Shown piece by piece: positions 40,259 to 49,536 of a DNA stretch of 64,000 nt. Under the pieces are notes generated by a model. It searched no databases. It was not told the origin of the DNA and saw nothing but the letters and a program-made list of their open reading frames with translations. Source of the DNA: Oikopleura dioica (Eukaryota > Chordata > Appendicularia > Copelata > Oikopleuridae); assembly GCA_907165135.1 (NCBI GenBank), contig OU015569.1:372001-436000 (forward strand), given 5' to 3'. The position numbers and the translations under genes were made by a program. Numbering within the stretch: the stretch's first letter is position 1; each line of letters begins with the position of its first letter.

Positions 40259-42634
40259 TCATGCTTTCGAAACCACCGAGTCTCGGCTGTTCCACGAACT
40301 TGGCAAGCTTGACCCTTCTTCGACTGAAAAAATAATAAAAATAAATACAAGGCTCGGCAACCTATGTAAAAACCTGTGTCAGGGTTCAAAAGAAGAAACT
40401 GAAAAGCCGACTAGCGGCTTTTTAAAAACAAAGCCGCGGAGCGGCTTTGCCAAATTTAGAAAATGAGCTAATAAATCTATAAAAAACAGGAACCTGTGTA
40501 AAAACCTGAGTCAGGGTCCTCAAGGAGCTCTTAATCATTTCAATCTCTCATTCGAATTCTGGATCCTGACTCAGGTTTTTACACAGGTTCCTGTTTTTTT
40601 ATAATTTTTTAGCTTATTTTCTGTATCTTGGCAAAGCCGCTCCGCGGCTTCGTTTCTGAAAAAGGCGCTAGTCGGCTTTTCAGTTTCCTCTTTTGAACCC
40701 TGACTCAGGTTTCTAGCGCTCTTACTTATCGTTGAAAGTCGTTGTTTTTTGGCGTCAATTTTAATTTCTCGATTGACGCGCGCTAGTTTATCGTAGAACT
40801 TCTTGAACCAGGTGCACTGGACGACGAGGAAGAAGGCAGTGCCGAGGAGGGTGAAGGCGATGATCGCCAGCTTGCCAAAGAAGGCTTCGCGGTCTTTTTC
40901 GACGAGCGGAGTCGGGCTGGTGACGTTTGCAGGATGCGCTGCCGAGTTCAGCTCCTCCTCCGAGTCCATAAAGATCAGGAAGACGCCGCCCACGAGACTG
41001 GCCAGCGCGATCAGAAGCATCAAAATACCACGCACGCAGCGACGGATGTCGGTCTAGCAGACAAGTTTACAAAAAATTGCGAGCTCTAGAATTTCAAAAA
41101 CTGTGCGACTCGGCAACCTGTGTTAAAACCTGAGTCAGGGTCTGATATATTATTAAGGGTGTCACCATCGATTTCGGCAAATGATGTTGACACCCTTAAT
41201 GAAAAGCTGGAATGATGATTCTCTGATTGAGACCTGACTCAGGCTTTAAACACAGGTTTTTCCCGAGCCCAGCTCTAGAATTCACTAGAACTTACCCTCG
41301 AAACACCGGAAAAGCCCCACAGATAGATGGGCCGTCTGCTCTCTTTGATTTGATACTCGTACTTGCAGATTTCGCATTGTTTCTGAAACAGAGAGCGCGG
41401 TTTTTCCATTTTTCAGAAGTTGAAAAAATACCTTGTCAGAGTGGATGATCCATTTAATTAGACAGCTGTTGTGTACAAACTAGCACGGGTTGAAAACAAA
41501 GCCATCAATCAAAAATAAACGAGTAACCTCAATTTTCTATTTTCAACCTTTTTTGATCGAAAAGAAGTGTGCTCGGCAACCTGTGTTGAAAACCTGAGTC
41601 AGGGTCTGAAATATCTTTTATGACCGGTTCAGACCCTGACTCAGGTTTTCAACACAGGCTGCCGAGCCGAGAAAAGGAGGTGAATACATGGTTTGTCTTT
41701 TATGTAATCTTACAAAGTGATACCCTTATTTTTCTTCTGAAAATTAATTTTTGGATCGTTCAAAAATGAACCTTTTCAGAAGAATCTCGTGATGAAAATA
41801 AAGTCACTCACGGGGGCCAAACTCGACCAAAGAAGGTGATAAAAAGTCGAATTAAAATCAGGTCATGGTCAAAATAGAACAAGCTAGGGTCGCCCCTGTT
41901 CTTTTGAAGAAATTCAAATTTCCATCAAATTTCGCATCACGAAAAGAAGATATGTTAGTTACGAAACTGAGTCTCGGCCCCTCTAATAAATGTTTATCGT
42001 TACTTTTATTATTGTCTTTGAGCTTGAAATTCAACCCGATTCCTTCATCGATCCTTTGCAATTGCAAGGCACAATCAGATTATCTCCAGGGTTCATGCAG
42101 AATCTACATATGTTCTAATAAAAATCGATTAGGGGCAATTGGGGGTAGCGGGAAGCGACAAAAAAACAGCGACGAAATTTCAAATAAGCCAATCAGATTT
42201 CTTCATTTGCCCATCTGGCCAATCAGAAGCCAGGTATTCGGGAAGGTGCCACGAAGCGACAATTTCTAAGCGACAAAATTTTACTTCGAAAAATAACGAC
42301 TACTGATTGGCCGGTAAGCCAAATACAAGTTTTTGATTGGCTTAAATTTTTTCGAAATTTCGTCGCTCAGAAATTGTCGCTTCGCGACACTTTCCCAAAC
42401 ATTTTCGAGGGAGATTTTGTCGCGAGTTTTTGTCGCTTCCGACTTTTTTCGACTAAAAATACTCACATTTAGCGCGCTTTCTGCCCTGACCCATCTGTAC
42501 AGGTCGGACATTTCGTCGAGCTGTGTTCGTTGTTCTGCGAGTTGAATCTTCTCTCCCTCTTGTTCTGGCTCTTGTTGGGATGGGGCACTCGAATGATCGT
42601 TATTTGGCCACGTGAGGGACCTTGTCGGGCGCAT
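40259..42634 (-). CDS. MARCH-type RING-CH E3 ubiquitin ligase, 6 exons
   Basis: Membrane ubiquitin ligase. Exons 42467-42634, 42043-42114, 41432-41479, 41296-41382, 40726-41053 and 40259-40323 give 255 aa. The RING-CH (C4HC3) domain spans three exons: CRFCMNPGDNLIVPCNCKGS, FVHNSCLIKWIIHSDK, QCEICKYEYQIK. Two TM segments follow (GILMLLIALASLVGGVFLIF and AIIAFTLLGTAFFLVVQCTW) with a short loop, as in MARCH proteins. The start MRPTRSLTWPNNDHS at 42634 is the first in-frame ATG. Intron 41480-42042 fits only as GA-AG (GSMK|FVHNSC). The introns are enlarged by a family F foldback, a family A copy, a family A copy with a family C hairpin, and a doubly nested family A element. Targets unknown. Confidence 0.9.
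40350..40718. mobile_element. Family A element with a second family A copy nested inside
   Basis: Outer arms GGCTCGGCAACCTATGTA and ACTCAGGTTTCTAGCGC plus AAGCCGA/TCGGCTT hairpins; the inner copy (40486-40600) begins and ends with AAAACAGGAACCTGTGTA and its mirror. It makes up almost the entire last MARCH intron. Confidence 0.85.
41106..41274. mobile_element. Family A element carrying a family C hairpin
   Basis: ACTCGGCAACCTGTGTTAAA ... ACACAGGTTTTTCCCGAGCCCAG. The 48-bp hairpin TTAAGGGTGTCACC...GACACCCTTAA (41156-41203) lies inside one arm, so it inserted later. Confidence 0.88.
41571..41673. mobile_element. Family A MITE in the MARCH GA-AG intron
   Basis: GCTCGGCAACCTGTGTTGAA to CAACACAGGCTGCCGAGC, nearly perfect 103-bp stem. 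Confidence 0.88.
42128..42412. repeat. Family F foldback in MARCH intron 1
   Basis: GCGACGAAATTTC...CCACGAAGCGACAATTTCT pairs with AGAAATTGTCGCTTCGCGAC...GAAATTTCGTCGC; several CCAATCAG / CTGATTGG words lie between. Confidence 0.8.
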
Positions 42635-42839
42635 CGTCAATTTTTACAGCTTTTCGGGACTCTGCTTTTTTGAAGTATTTCTTTGCGTTTGCGAAAAATG
42701 CTGGATGAGATGAGAAAAGAAGCAAGTCAGTGATACGAAATCAGCAGTATCAAATCACTCGTATTATCGCTCTTTTTCTGTCTCAGACTCAGACAATGCT
42801 ATTCGAGGAATTGATAAGCAGGCATCTAAACTGAGCTCG

Positions 42840-43200
42840 GAATTTCCGAGTCGGGAACCTGTGTAGAAAACCTGAGTCAGGCCAAAGCGGCTTCGCAACA
42901 TACCCATAATTAACTCAGCCTTATAAAGTTGGCTCAGCTTTGCTTAGCCAATACTGGCCCAATAGAAAACCTACAAAAGCCAGGCTTAGGTCAGCATAGG
43001 TCTTAACTCACCTTAAAAATTGGCTCAGCTTTGCTTAGCCAATGAAAAACCTACGAAAGCCAGGCTAAGCTCAGCTTAGGCCTTGCAATTTTGATTGAGC
43101 TCAGGGAATCAGCTAGCTGAGCTGAGCTTAGCTCAATTTTCCTGGACTAAGCTAGCTTAGCCTTGATTTTTCCTGCCTTGAATCCTGCTCTTGAAAAGGA
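42840..43200. repeat. Half family A element and GCTCAGCTT/AAGCTGAGC-rich repeat
   Basis: GTCGGGAACCTGTGTAGA plus AAACCTGAGTCAGG (42852-42885) is a single arm. It is followed by a 300-bp stretch of GGCTCAGCTTTGCTTAGCC and mirrored GCTGAGCTTAGC words, family D-like. No gene here. Confidence 0.65.
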
Positions 43201-43325
43201 AACTCCCTGATTCCTGTTTTAGTCCTGATTACAGGATTAAAACTCAGAATTCAGCTTTTTTAATTTTTTGAATAGAATAGATTTAAAGAGTTCGTTTTAA
43301 AATTAAAGAATTTGGAAAAGCAGAA

Positions 43326-43760
43326 TCATTTGAGCGGTATTCTTCGTTTCTTCTTCGGCTCAATAACTGGCGGTAATTTGCAACCACCGTCCTGGCGCAG
43401 CGGTTTTTTCGCCATTTCCGCGTCGTTCATCCACACTAGCTCGGGGCGGTTTTGGCCTTTGTAGTGGTTCGGGGCGATTTCCTTGAATTGGACAATGTGT
43501 TTCGTCAAAACTTGAAACCGGAATTATCAAAAATACCGATGATTTTTGCTCAAATCGCGAACAGCGCCGCCACTACGAGACTCGAGCCTTCTGATTGGCT
43601 GCGCTTAAAAATTTGATCAAATCAAATAGAATTGATAGTTTTAGAAATTCCGTTCCTTCGGCCGCTTCGGAAGCGAATTTGATTTTTCCTGAATAAGTTT
43701 TTCTTCTTTGAGATCTTGATATTGTCGGAATTCATCCCTCGTCTTCTGGTGCACTAAAAA
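43326..43760 (-). CDS. Unrecognised basic protein, two exons visible
   Basis: Last exon 43326-43500 reads LTKHIVQFKEIAPNHYKGQN then KKPLRQDGGCKLPPVIEPKK and ends KKKRRIPLK. A second coding-like piece at 43675-43755 reads VHQKTRDEFRQYQDLKEEKL. The join is not clear: no GT donor gives the right phase, but GG or GA donors do. A start codon was not fixed. The basic C-terminus suggests RNA binding or nuclear location; no family was recognised. Confidence 0.42.
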
Positions 43761-43797
43761 TCAATAAGAAATCTTGAAGATTAAATCTTCCAAAAAT

Positions 43798-43905
43798 AGA
43801 AAAACGGATTCGGTACGAAAATTGGTACGCGGTACCGAATTCGCGGACGAGTTCTCGTACTTGGTACCAATTTTCGTACAAAAAATGACTGTTTTTCAGC
43901 GAAAT
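43798..43905. repeat. GTACGAAAATTGGTAC palindrome
   Basis: GTACGAAAATTGGTACGCGG and GGTACCAATTTTCGTAC are inverted around an 18-nt loop; outer AACGGAT / GACTGTT not matched. Small foldback of no known family. Confidence 0.75.
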
Positions 43906-44006
43906 ACAGTCGTTTTTTCAAAAGAAACTCAATTTTCAACGAGTTGAAATTTGGCAAGCTTCTCTAGAATTTCGCCCTAGCTCTGAATGTTTTTGACTTT
44001 TGCCAT

Positions 44007-44625
44007 TCACTTTTTCAACTCTTCGAAAAAAGAGACGAAAAAGTAGAAAAGTCCGAGCAGCGCGAAAAACAGGTAAATTAAACTTTGAAAACTTTGAATT
44101 TCAAAAATTTTTTAGTCATCGAGTTTTGAAAGAAAGAAAAACTGCTTCCAGTTCCAAAGCTCGATTTGTTTCTGAAAAAGAAAGAAAACATGACTGCTGC
44201 TGAGTTCCTGAATAAAATCAATTTCTGACTTTACAAAAAACGTCTTTCTTTTTCATTATTTTTTGAGGTAGTGGAGCAGTTGGTAGAAAAAAGGGATAAA
44301 TCCCAGAGCGGGACGTCTCCTAAGGTCCCAGAGTGGGAATAAAGAGAGCGTCCCATTCTGGGATTAGCCACTGCTTGGCTCGGAAACCTGTGTGAAAACC
44401 TGAGTCAGGGTATGAAAGATCTTAACAGAAAGGTGGCTCTTTCGTTGAAAATCTTTCTGACCCTGACTCAGGTTTTTCACACAGGTTGCCGAGCTCAGAA
44501 GCACTGTAGAAGAGAGAGAGAGAAAGAGTACTTACTCTGTTTGAGAGCATACTGGTCGCCCTTGAAGACCAAATTACACGCTTTGAAGCAGTTTTTGTAT
44601 TCTTTCAGAACTTGGGCTCGCTTTT
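44007..44625 (-). CDS. Small membrane protein with C-terminal anchor, 3 visible exons
   Basis: Exons about 44530-44623 (RAQVLKEYKNCFKACNLVFK...DQYALKQ), about 44145-44187 (KQIELWNWK) and 44007-44073 (LIYLFFALLGLFYFFVSFFE ELKK, stop at 44007) read as one short protein with a single C-terminal membrane segment. Phase of the first junction is uncertain. A possible first exon MAAVLARIF starts at 44787, which would make the gene divergent from the syntaxin at 44980 with about 190 bp between starts. Size and layout recall small mitochondrial or ER subunits; not identified. Confidence 0.4.
44374..44498. mobile_element. Family A MITE in small membrane-protein intron
   Basis: CTTGGCTCGGAAACCTGTG to CACAGGTTGCCGAGCTCAG; flanks AGCCACTG / AAGCACTG are similar over 8 bp. 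Confidence 0.85.
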
Positions 44626-44979
44626 AATGGATTTTACACAAAATAAACGCATTTTTTCAAGCTAAAATTCACCATTTCTTCTAAATATTATTCCTAATTT
44701 TGTTAAATAATTATTAAAATTAATATTTTTAATGATAAATTAAACAATTTTGAATAATTAGAAAATCCTCGCCAAAACAGCTGCCATCTCGCCAATTCTC
44801 TTCCTCGTGAACTGGTCGGGTGAGTCACGCGTGACTAATGACTCACTCTCGCAGCGCGCGCGCTCATTGGCGCGCCACTTCCCAGCCACCAACTCGCTCT
44901 TCCTTTTTACTTTCCGACTTTTCAGAGCAGATAAAACCGAATTGAGCCGTTTTTCGAGTCGAAAAAAGAGAAGAAATAA

Positions 44980-47326
44980 ATGTCCTTCGGCAAAGGCGAT
45001 TTCGGCGGCGGCTCTCTGAGCACAAGCCCCGGGGCGAGTTCCAGCTCGACGATGGACTACAACAGAATCACACAAGTCGTTTCCGCGAACACCACGAAAA
45101 TTCAAAATCACGTCAAAGAGATCAAAAAATTAGCTGAACAAGTTGGAACCGAATTGGATAATTCAGACGTCAGAACTAAAATGTAAGTCTTTTCTTCATT
45201 ATTTTATTATTAAAATTTCGAGAAGCCGAAACCTGCGGCTTCTAGCTTTAAAGTATAAAAGCCGCGCGAAGCGCGGCTACTTTACTTTGCTTTCTCGAAG
45301 CCGCAAGATTCGGCTTCACGTTTTTAATGAGTAACAGATTGAATATTACTACTTTTGACTCGAAATTCATTTCATTTTTAGTCAACAAACTCAGACAACA
45401 ACAAAGCGATTATGTCAAGACACAGAAAAGTTACTAAACGAGTTAAAAGGTCTTCCCGCGCCGGATTCACCCGTAAGACCCCCTTTTCCCCTTCCTGTAA
45501 CTGACTGTAACTCTTTAGGCGGAGAAGCGGGAGCGAAGAATAACCCTAACTCGTCTGGCGAACAATTATTCGAACGCGCTGAACGAGTACCAAAGAGCAG
45601 TCGCGACTTGCTCAATCGCGAAAAGGCCCAAATCAGCCAACAGAGCAACTCATCCGAGGGCAACTCTTTGATCGCGCTGGATAATGGGTAAGAATCGAAA
45701 TATTTTGCGGCTTTGAGCATCAAAATGGCCCGAGCTCAGCAACCTGTATAGAGAACCTGAGTCAGGGTCTGAAAGATCTTATAAGGCTTTTTATTAAAGA
45801 TTTTTCAGACCCTGACTCAGGTGTTCTACGCAGGTTGCTCAGCCCGGGTCTTTTTGTCGCAAAAGCCGCAAATTTTATATAAAGCGCTCCGCGGCTTTTG
45901 TAATTTATCAATCCCTTTTTAACGTAAAATTCTAGCGCTGGTCAAGCCCAATTGCAGCAACAGCTCTCGCCAAACGAGATGGCTCAAATGCAGGATCGCG
46001 AAAACGCGATCATCCAGCTCGAGGTAAATCAGCAGCAGCAAGAGCAAATTGAGCTGGACCCGCTGCAACGGGCGCAGGACGAGGAGCTGGGCCGCCTCGA
46101 ACAGGAAATTGAGGATATGGCCGAAGTGTTCACGGAGGTCCACAAACTCGTCCATGAACAGGGCGAAGTTGTCGGTAAGAAGCCTTTTTAACTCTTTCCA
46201 AACGACTTAAATTTTCAAATAATTAAAATCAATGAGTGCTATTTTAAAATTTTACTGATTGAATGGCTTTTACACGTGATAATTACTAATTTTCAGATTT
46301 AATCAGCCTGAATCAAGACTAATAGATAGGGTCGCCATTTAACGGAAAAACGACTCTATGACGTGTTTGTTTTAACGGATTTAACAATCTTCGATAGGGT
46401 CCCCTTTTTAACGGATTTTCTGGAACCTAGATCAAGAAAATCCGTTATTTAAGGGACCCTATCTAAGATTGTTGAATCCGTTAATACAAACACGTCATAG
46501 AGTCGTTTTTCCGTTAAACTGGCGAGCCTACTTCTGTGTTTTTTTGATATGCGAGTATTTTTTCGATTTGTATTCAAAATTTGCCATATCCTCAAATTTC
46601 CACGTCCTGCGCGGTCCCGGCTGAAAACTGCAAAATTCCGATTCGCAAGATTACGAATTCTGAATTTGTGTTTTAGGCGGACATCGCGGACGTGAACATG
46701 ATTTTCAAAGACCTTGCCACAATGGTGCATGATCAGGGCGAAATCATCGGTAAGTTTCAATTTCGGGGACGCCCTTTTTTAAAATTTCTTGTTTTCTTGA
46801 TTTTTGGATTTTATGTTTAACTTATTCGTTTATTTATAATCTCGGTGTTCAAAGTTGAAATTACATTTCAAAAGCTTAAAATATTTTTTAGACTCGATCG
46901 AGCAAAACATCGAAACTGCAGTTGTCGACATTCAATCAGGAAATACACAGCTTCGTCAGGCCCGAGAGCATCAGGTGTGTACGAAGTTCTAGAGCTACCT
47001 ACTTTGTGTAGTTTTGAATCCCCATCGACGCCTCTGATTGGTCAAACGAGCCCATATCTTTGGAAAAATGGGAAGTGCCTCTGATTGGTCAAGCAAGCGC
47101 TTTTCCCTTTCTCTAGAAATATGGGTTCGTTTGACCAATCAGGTGCGTCGATAGGGATTCAAAACTAATTCGCTTGATTAGCGACACTTTTTTCTCGAGG
47201 CCTCTCTTTTTAAAACCATATTTTCAGCAAGCTGCGCGGAAGAAAAAGTTCATCATCGCCATCGTCTTTCTGATCTTCATTCTGGTGCTGTTCCTGATCA
47301 TCTGGTTCTCGTGGAAGACCTCGTGA
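44980..47326 (+). CDS. Syntaxin (Qa-SNARE) with two alternative SNARE half-motifs
   Basis: Second STX7/12-like gene, about 268 or 294 aa depending on splicing. Exons 44980-45182, 45382-45472, 45519-45687, 45936-46023 (or extended to 46174), optional 46677-46749, 46892-46974 and 47228-47326. Start MSFGKGDFGGGSLSTSPGAS. Helix pieces TTKRLCQDTEKLLNELKG and LTRLANNYSNALNEYQ belong to Habc. Version 1: ENAIIQLE|ADIADVNMIFKDLATMVH..GEII|DSIEQN, a textbook Qa motif. Version 2 reads on into DEELGRLEQEIEDMAEVFTE..LVHEQGEVV|DSIEQN. Both end in phase 1 and join the same downstream exon. The tail anchor is FIIAIVFLIFILVLFLIIWF. One A seems missing near 45596 in exon 3. Endosomal fusion role is inferred from the family. 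Confidence 0.9.
45214..45325. repeat. Family B hairpin cluster in syntaxin intron 1
   Basis: TCGAGAAGCCGAAACCTGCGG / GCCGCAAGATTCGGCTTC outer arms and a central AAGCCGCGCGAAGCGCGGC hairpin between TAAAGTA/TACTTTA. Confidence 0.85.
45733..45848. mobile_element. Family A MITE in syntaxin intron 3
   Basis: CCGAGCTCAGCAACCTGTA to CGCAGGTTGCTCAGCCCGG; intact stem AACCTGAGTCAGGGTCTGAA. Confidence 0.85.
46328..46512. repeat. Long palindrome between the alternative syntaxin exons
   Basis: AGGGTCGCCATTTAACGG...AAACGACTCTATGACGTGTTTG pairs with CAAACACGTCATAGAGTCGTTT...CCGTTAAACTGGCGAGCCT; inner AACAATCTTCGATAGGGTCC / GGGACCCTATCTAAGATTGTT. About 185 bp with a loop of about 15 nt. Confidence 0.92.
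47010..47168. repeat. Palindrome in last syntaxin intron
   Basis: TTTTGAATCCCCATCGACGC...GATTGGTCAAACGAGCCCATAT pairs with ATATGGGTTCGTTTGACCAATC...GCGTCGATAGGGATTCAAAA. Confidence 0.88.
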
Positions 47327-47744
47327 GTCTTTCCCAGTTCTTCTATCGTTCAACTTAATTTCTTCAATTTCTTTTATTCCTTCCAGAGATTGACCTTTCT
47401 TGTTTTTGCGAGTTGATTTTTTCTCCGGGTTTTTTCAGTTTTATAATTTAAAATTCTATTCTTTTCGTTCACATGTCAAAAAAACGACCCTGGAAAATTT
47501 CAACCGCTGTATTTTTTTTATCACAATTACGAACTTACACACTTTCCGCTACGATTCTTATTTTAAACAGACACGGTATTCTAGAGTCTCTGTGACCAAT
47601 CGACAGTACACTTTATTTTTACTATCATTCATGTTCAATGTCCGGTGAATTTTACTGTGCAATTCTCCAATTCTAGCTGAAGTTGACCCACTTTTCTTAC
47701 CTTCCGCTGGGCCCCCTTTTTTCTTCAACTTAACCTCTTGCCAT

Positions 47745-48000
47745 TTTCGAGCGGTTTAACCCGTTGTGCGCGGCGCTTTCCTCCACGCAAACGGGTTAAA
47801 AATACGGGCTGGTGGCACGAAGCGTCAAAAAGTTTGTCTGTGTGGCTATTTGACTGCTGATTGGCCGGTTCGCTGAGTAAAGGTTTCTTATTGGCTTTAA
47901 GTTTTTGGCCAATCAAAAGCCTGTGTTCTGTCTACCGGCTAATAAGCAGCCAAATAGCCATACATGCAAATTCTATCGCTTCGTTCCTTCAATTCTCAAG
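47745..48000. repeat. Adjacent foldbacks: TTAACCCGTT ends and family F
   Basis: TTTAACCCGTT...AACGGGTTAAA (47755-47800) is followed by GGCACGAAGCG...GGCTATTTG...GATTGGCC and its mirror GCCAATC...CAAATAGCC...CGCTTCGTTCC to about 47993. The rest of 47330-48110 shows no coding potential. Confidence 0.78.
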
Positions 48001-48118
48001 AAATTCATGCTCAACTCCGCACAGACAAAGCAAAATGACAAATTTCCGCAACTGTATTACTATTCAACATTCGTATTTCCACAAAACCACTTCTCAATCT
48101 AACCATTCATCTATTTCA

Positions 48119-48483
48119 GAACTTATGAGAAAAGCGCTTCGCGACAGGAAGAGTGCTCCAGCTCCAGTTGAAAGAGGAATCTACTGAGAAACTGGAACTC
48201 CGGTCCGGAGTTGAGCAAAAAATGGAAAGTGAAGAGCGGAAAAAGCCGGCTCCAGCCAAACATTCCAGCGCCGAAAAATGGAGCAGGTTCAGGCGAAGAC
48301 GAAGAAAACGACAGGAACCGCGAAGAATCATCGGAAAAGCTTCAGGCGAAGAAGACTCAGAAAATGACGACGGAAACGATCGGAAAAACTCCTTTACCCG
48401 ATTATGCGAGGAAACAATCCTCTGCTGCTCTATATTATTCAATGAACCATTACACCTTTTACACTATTACACTATTTTTTTAA
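48119..48483 (+). CDS. Charged unrecognised protein upstream of RPL12
   Basis: The exon starts after TATTTCAG. Two frames look coding: one gives [20 protein letters not shown] and [13 protein letters not shown], the other [20 protein letters not shown] then [29 protein letters not shown]. One more A in the A5 run at about 48277 would join them. The stop is 57 nt before the RPL12 ATG, so this gene and RPL12 could share a transcript. Acidic/basic low-complexity protein; no domain recognised and the start is not fixed. Confidence 0.42.
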
Positions 48484-48539
48484 ACTCAAGACTCTTTTCA
48501 ACCTTTTCTTGTTTTCAGAAACCGGATAAAACTCAAAAG

Positions 48540-49255
48540 ATGCCACCAAAGTTCGATCCCACCGCCATCGTCGAGGTCTACCTCCGAGTTGTTGGTGGCG
48601 AAGTCGGTGCCACTTCCGCCCTTGCCCCAAAGATCGGTCCCCTCGGTCTCTCCCCAAAGAAGATCGGTGACGACATCTGCAAGGCCACTGGCGACTGGAA
48701 GGGTCTCAAGATCACTGTCAAGCTCACCATCCAGAACCGACAGGCTCAGGTAACCCTTCATCCTCTTCCTTCTTCTCGTTTTGATGGCCAAGACCGCGGG
48801 GCGGTGCCCGTTTAAAGCAAAGAACTTGTCGGGATCCGCTAAGGAGGTGGACTCACCTGCGTAGCTTTTCATGGTCGAGGAGGAGCTTGTAGCTTCACTG
48901 AATAAGTTCGAACGATTCTAGGTCTCCGTCGTCCCCTCCGCCTCCTCGATGATCATCAAGGCCCTCAAGGAGCCCCTCCGAGACAGAAAGAAGGTCAAGA
49001 ACAGTAAGTCCCCCTCTTTCTATTCCTTCCGCTAATCGCAACTGCTCAGTCCAGCACAACGGTAACATCACCATGGACGACATCATCAACTGCGCTCGAA
49101 TCATGCGACCACGATCTGGCGCCCGGGACCTTTCCGGCACCATCCGAGAAATCCTCGGCACTGCCCAGTCCGTTGGATGCACCGTCGACGGCTCCGACCC
49201 ACACGATCTCATCGAACAGATCCGGGCCGGCGAACTTGATGTTCCTCTTGAATAA
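48540..49255 (+). CDS. RPL12: 60S ribosomal protein L12 (uL11), 3 exons
   Basis: Component of the large-subunit GTPase-associated centre. Exons 48540-48749, 48922-49003 and 49050-49255 encode 165 aa, the usual length. [38 protein letters not shown] and [20 protein letters not shown] are diagnostic. Codon use is strongly C-ending (GCC, CTC, ATC), unlike neighbouring genes, as expected for a very highly expressed gene. The stop codon overlaps AATAAA (49251-49256), so the poly(A) signal begins in the last codons. No frame errors were seen. Intron 1 (172 nt) contains a GC-rich block with a GCTA..AGGTG/CACCT..TAGC hairpin. Confidence 0.97.
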
Positions 49256-49536
49256 ATACTGTAGCTTGAGTTGAGCAACAAAAAATCAATCTTTGGAGAA
49301 TCTTCGTTTTGCTTACGATCATTCTCTTCCTTGTTTTCATGTGCTTATTTGCAGGGCCAGATGAGTAGTTTTATTGCGTATTTACAGGGCATTACAGTAA
49401 CAGTTATTGCTTGTGCCAATAAACGGGCTCAGAAATGATGGCAAAATCGTAGCTATGCCGGCGGACGTGGCTCTTATCCGACTTCAGCAGCGGACTTCTT
49501 GGCAAAAGTCCCTTCGGATATCTGATCCAGTATATT

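Noticed and set aside
42900-43170. Repeated GGCTCAGC/GCTTAGCC words as a CRISPR-like array
   Set aside because: Spacers are irregular and the words are self-complementary eukaryotic foldback repeats; no cas-like genes.
44758-45111. Minus-strand open frame opposite the syntaxin start
   Set aside because: Shadow of the syntaxin first exon. Only the short MAAVLARIF piece at its end remains as a weak exon candidate.
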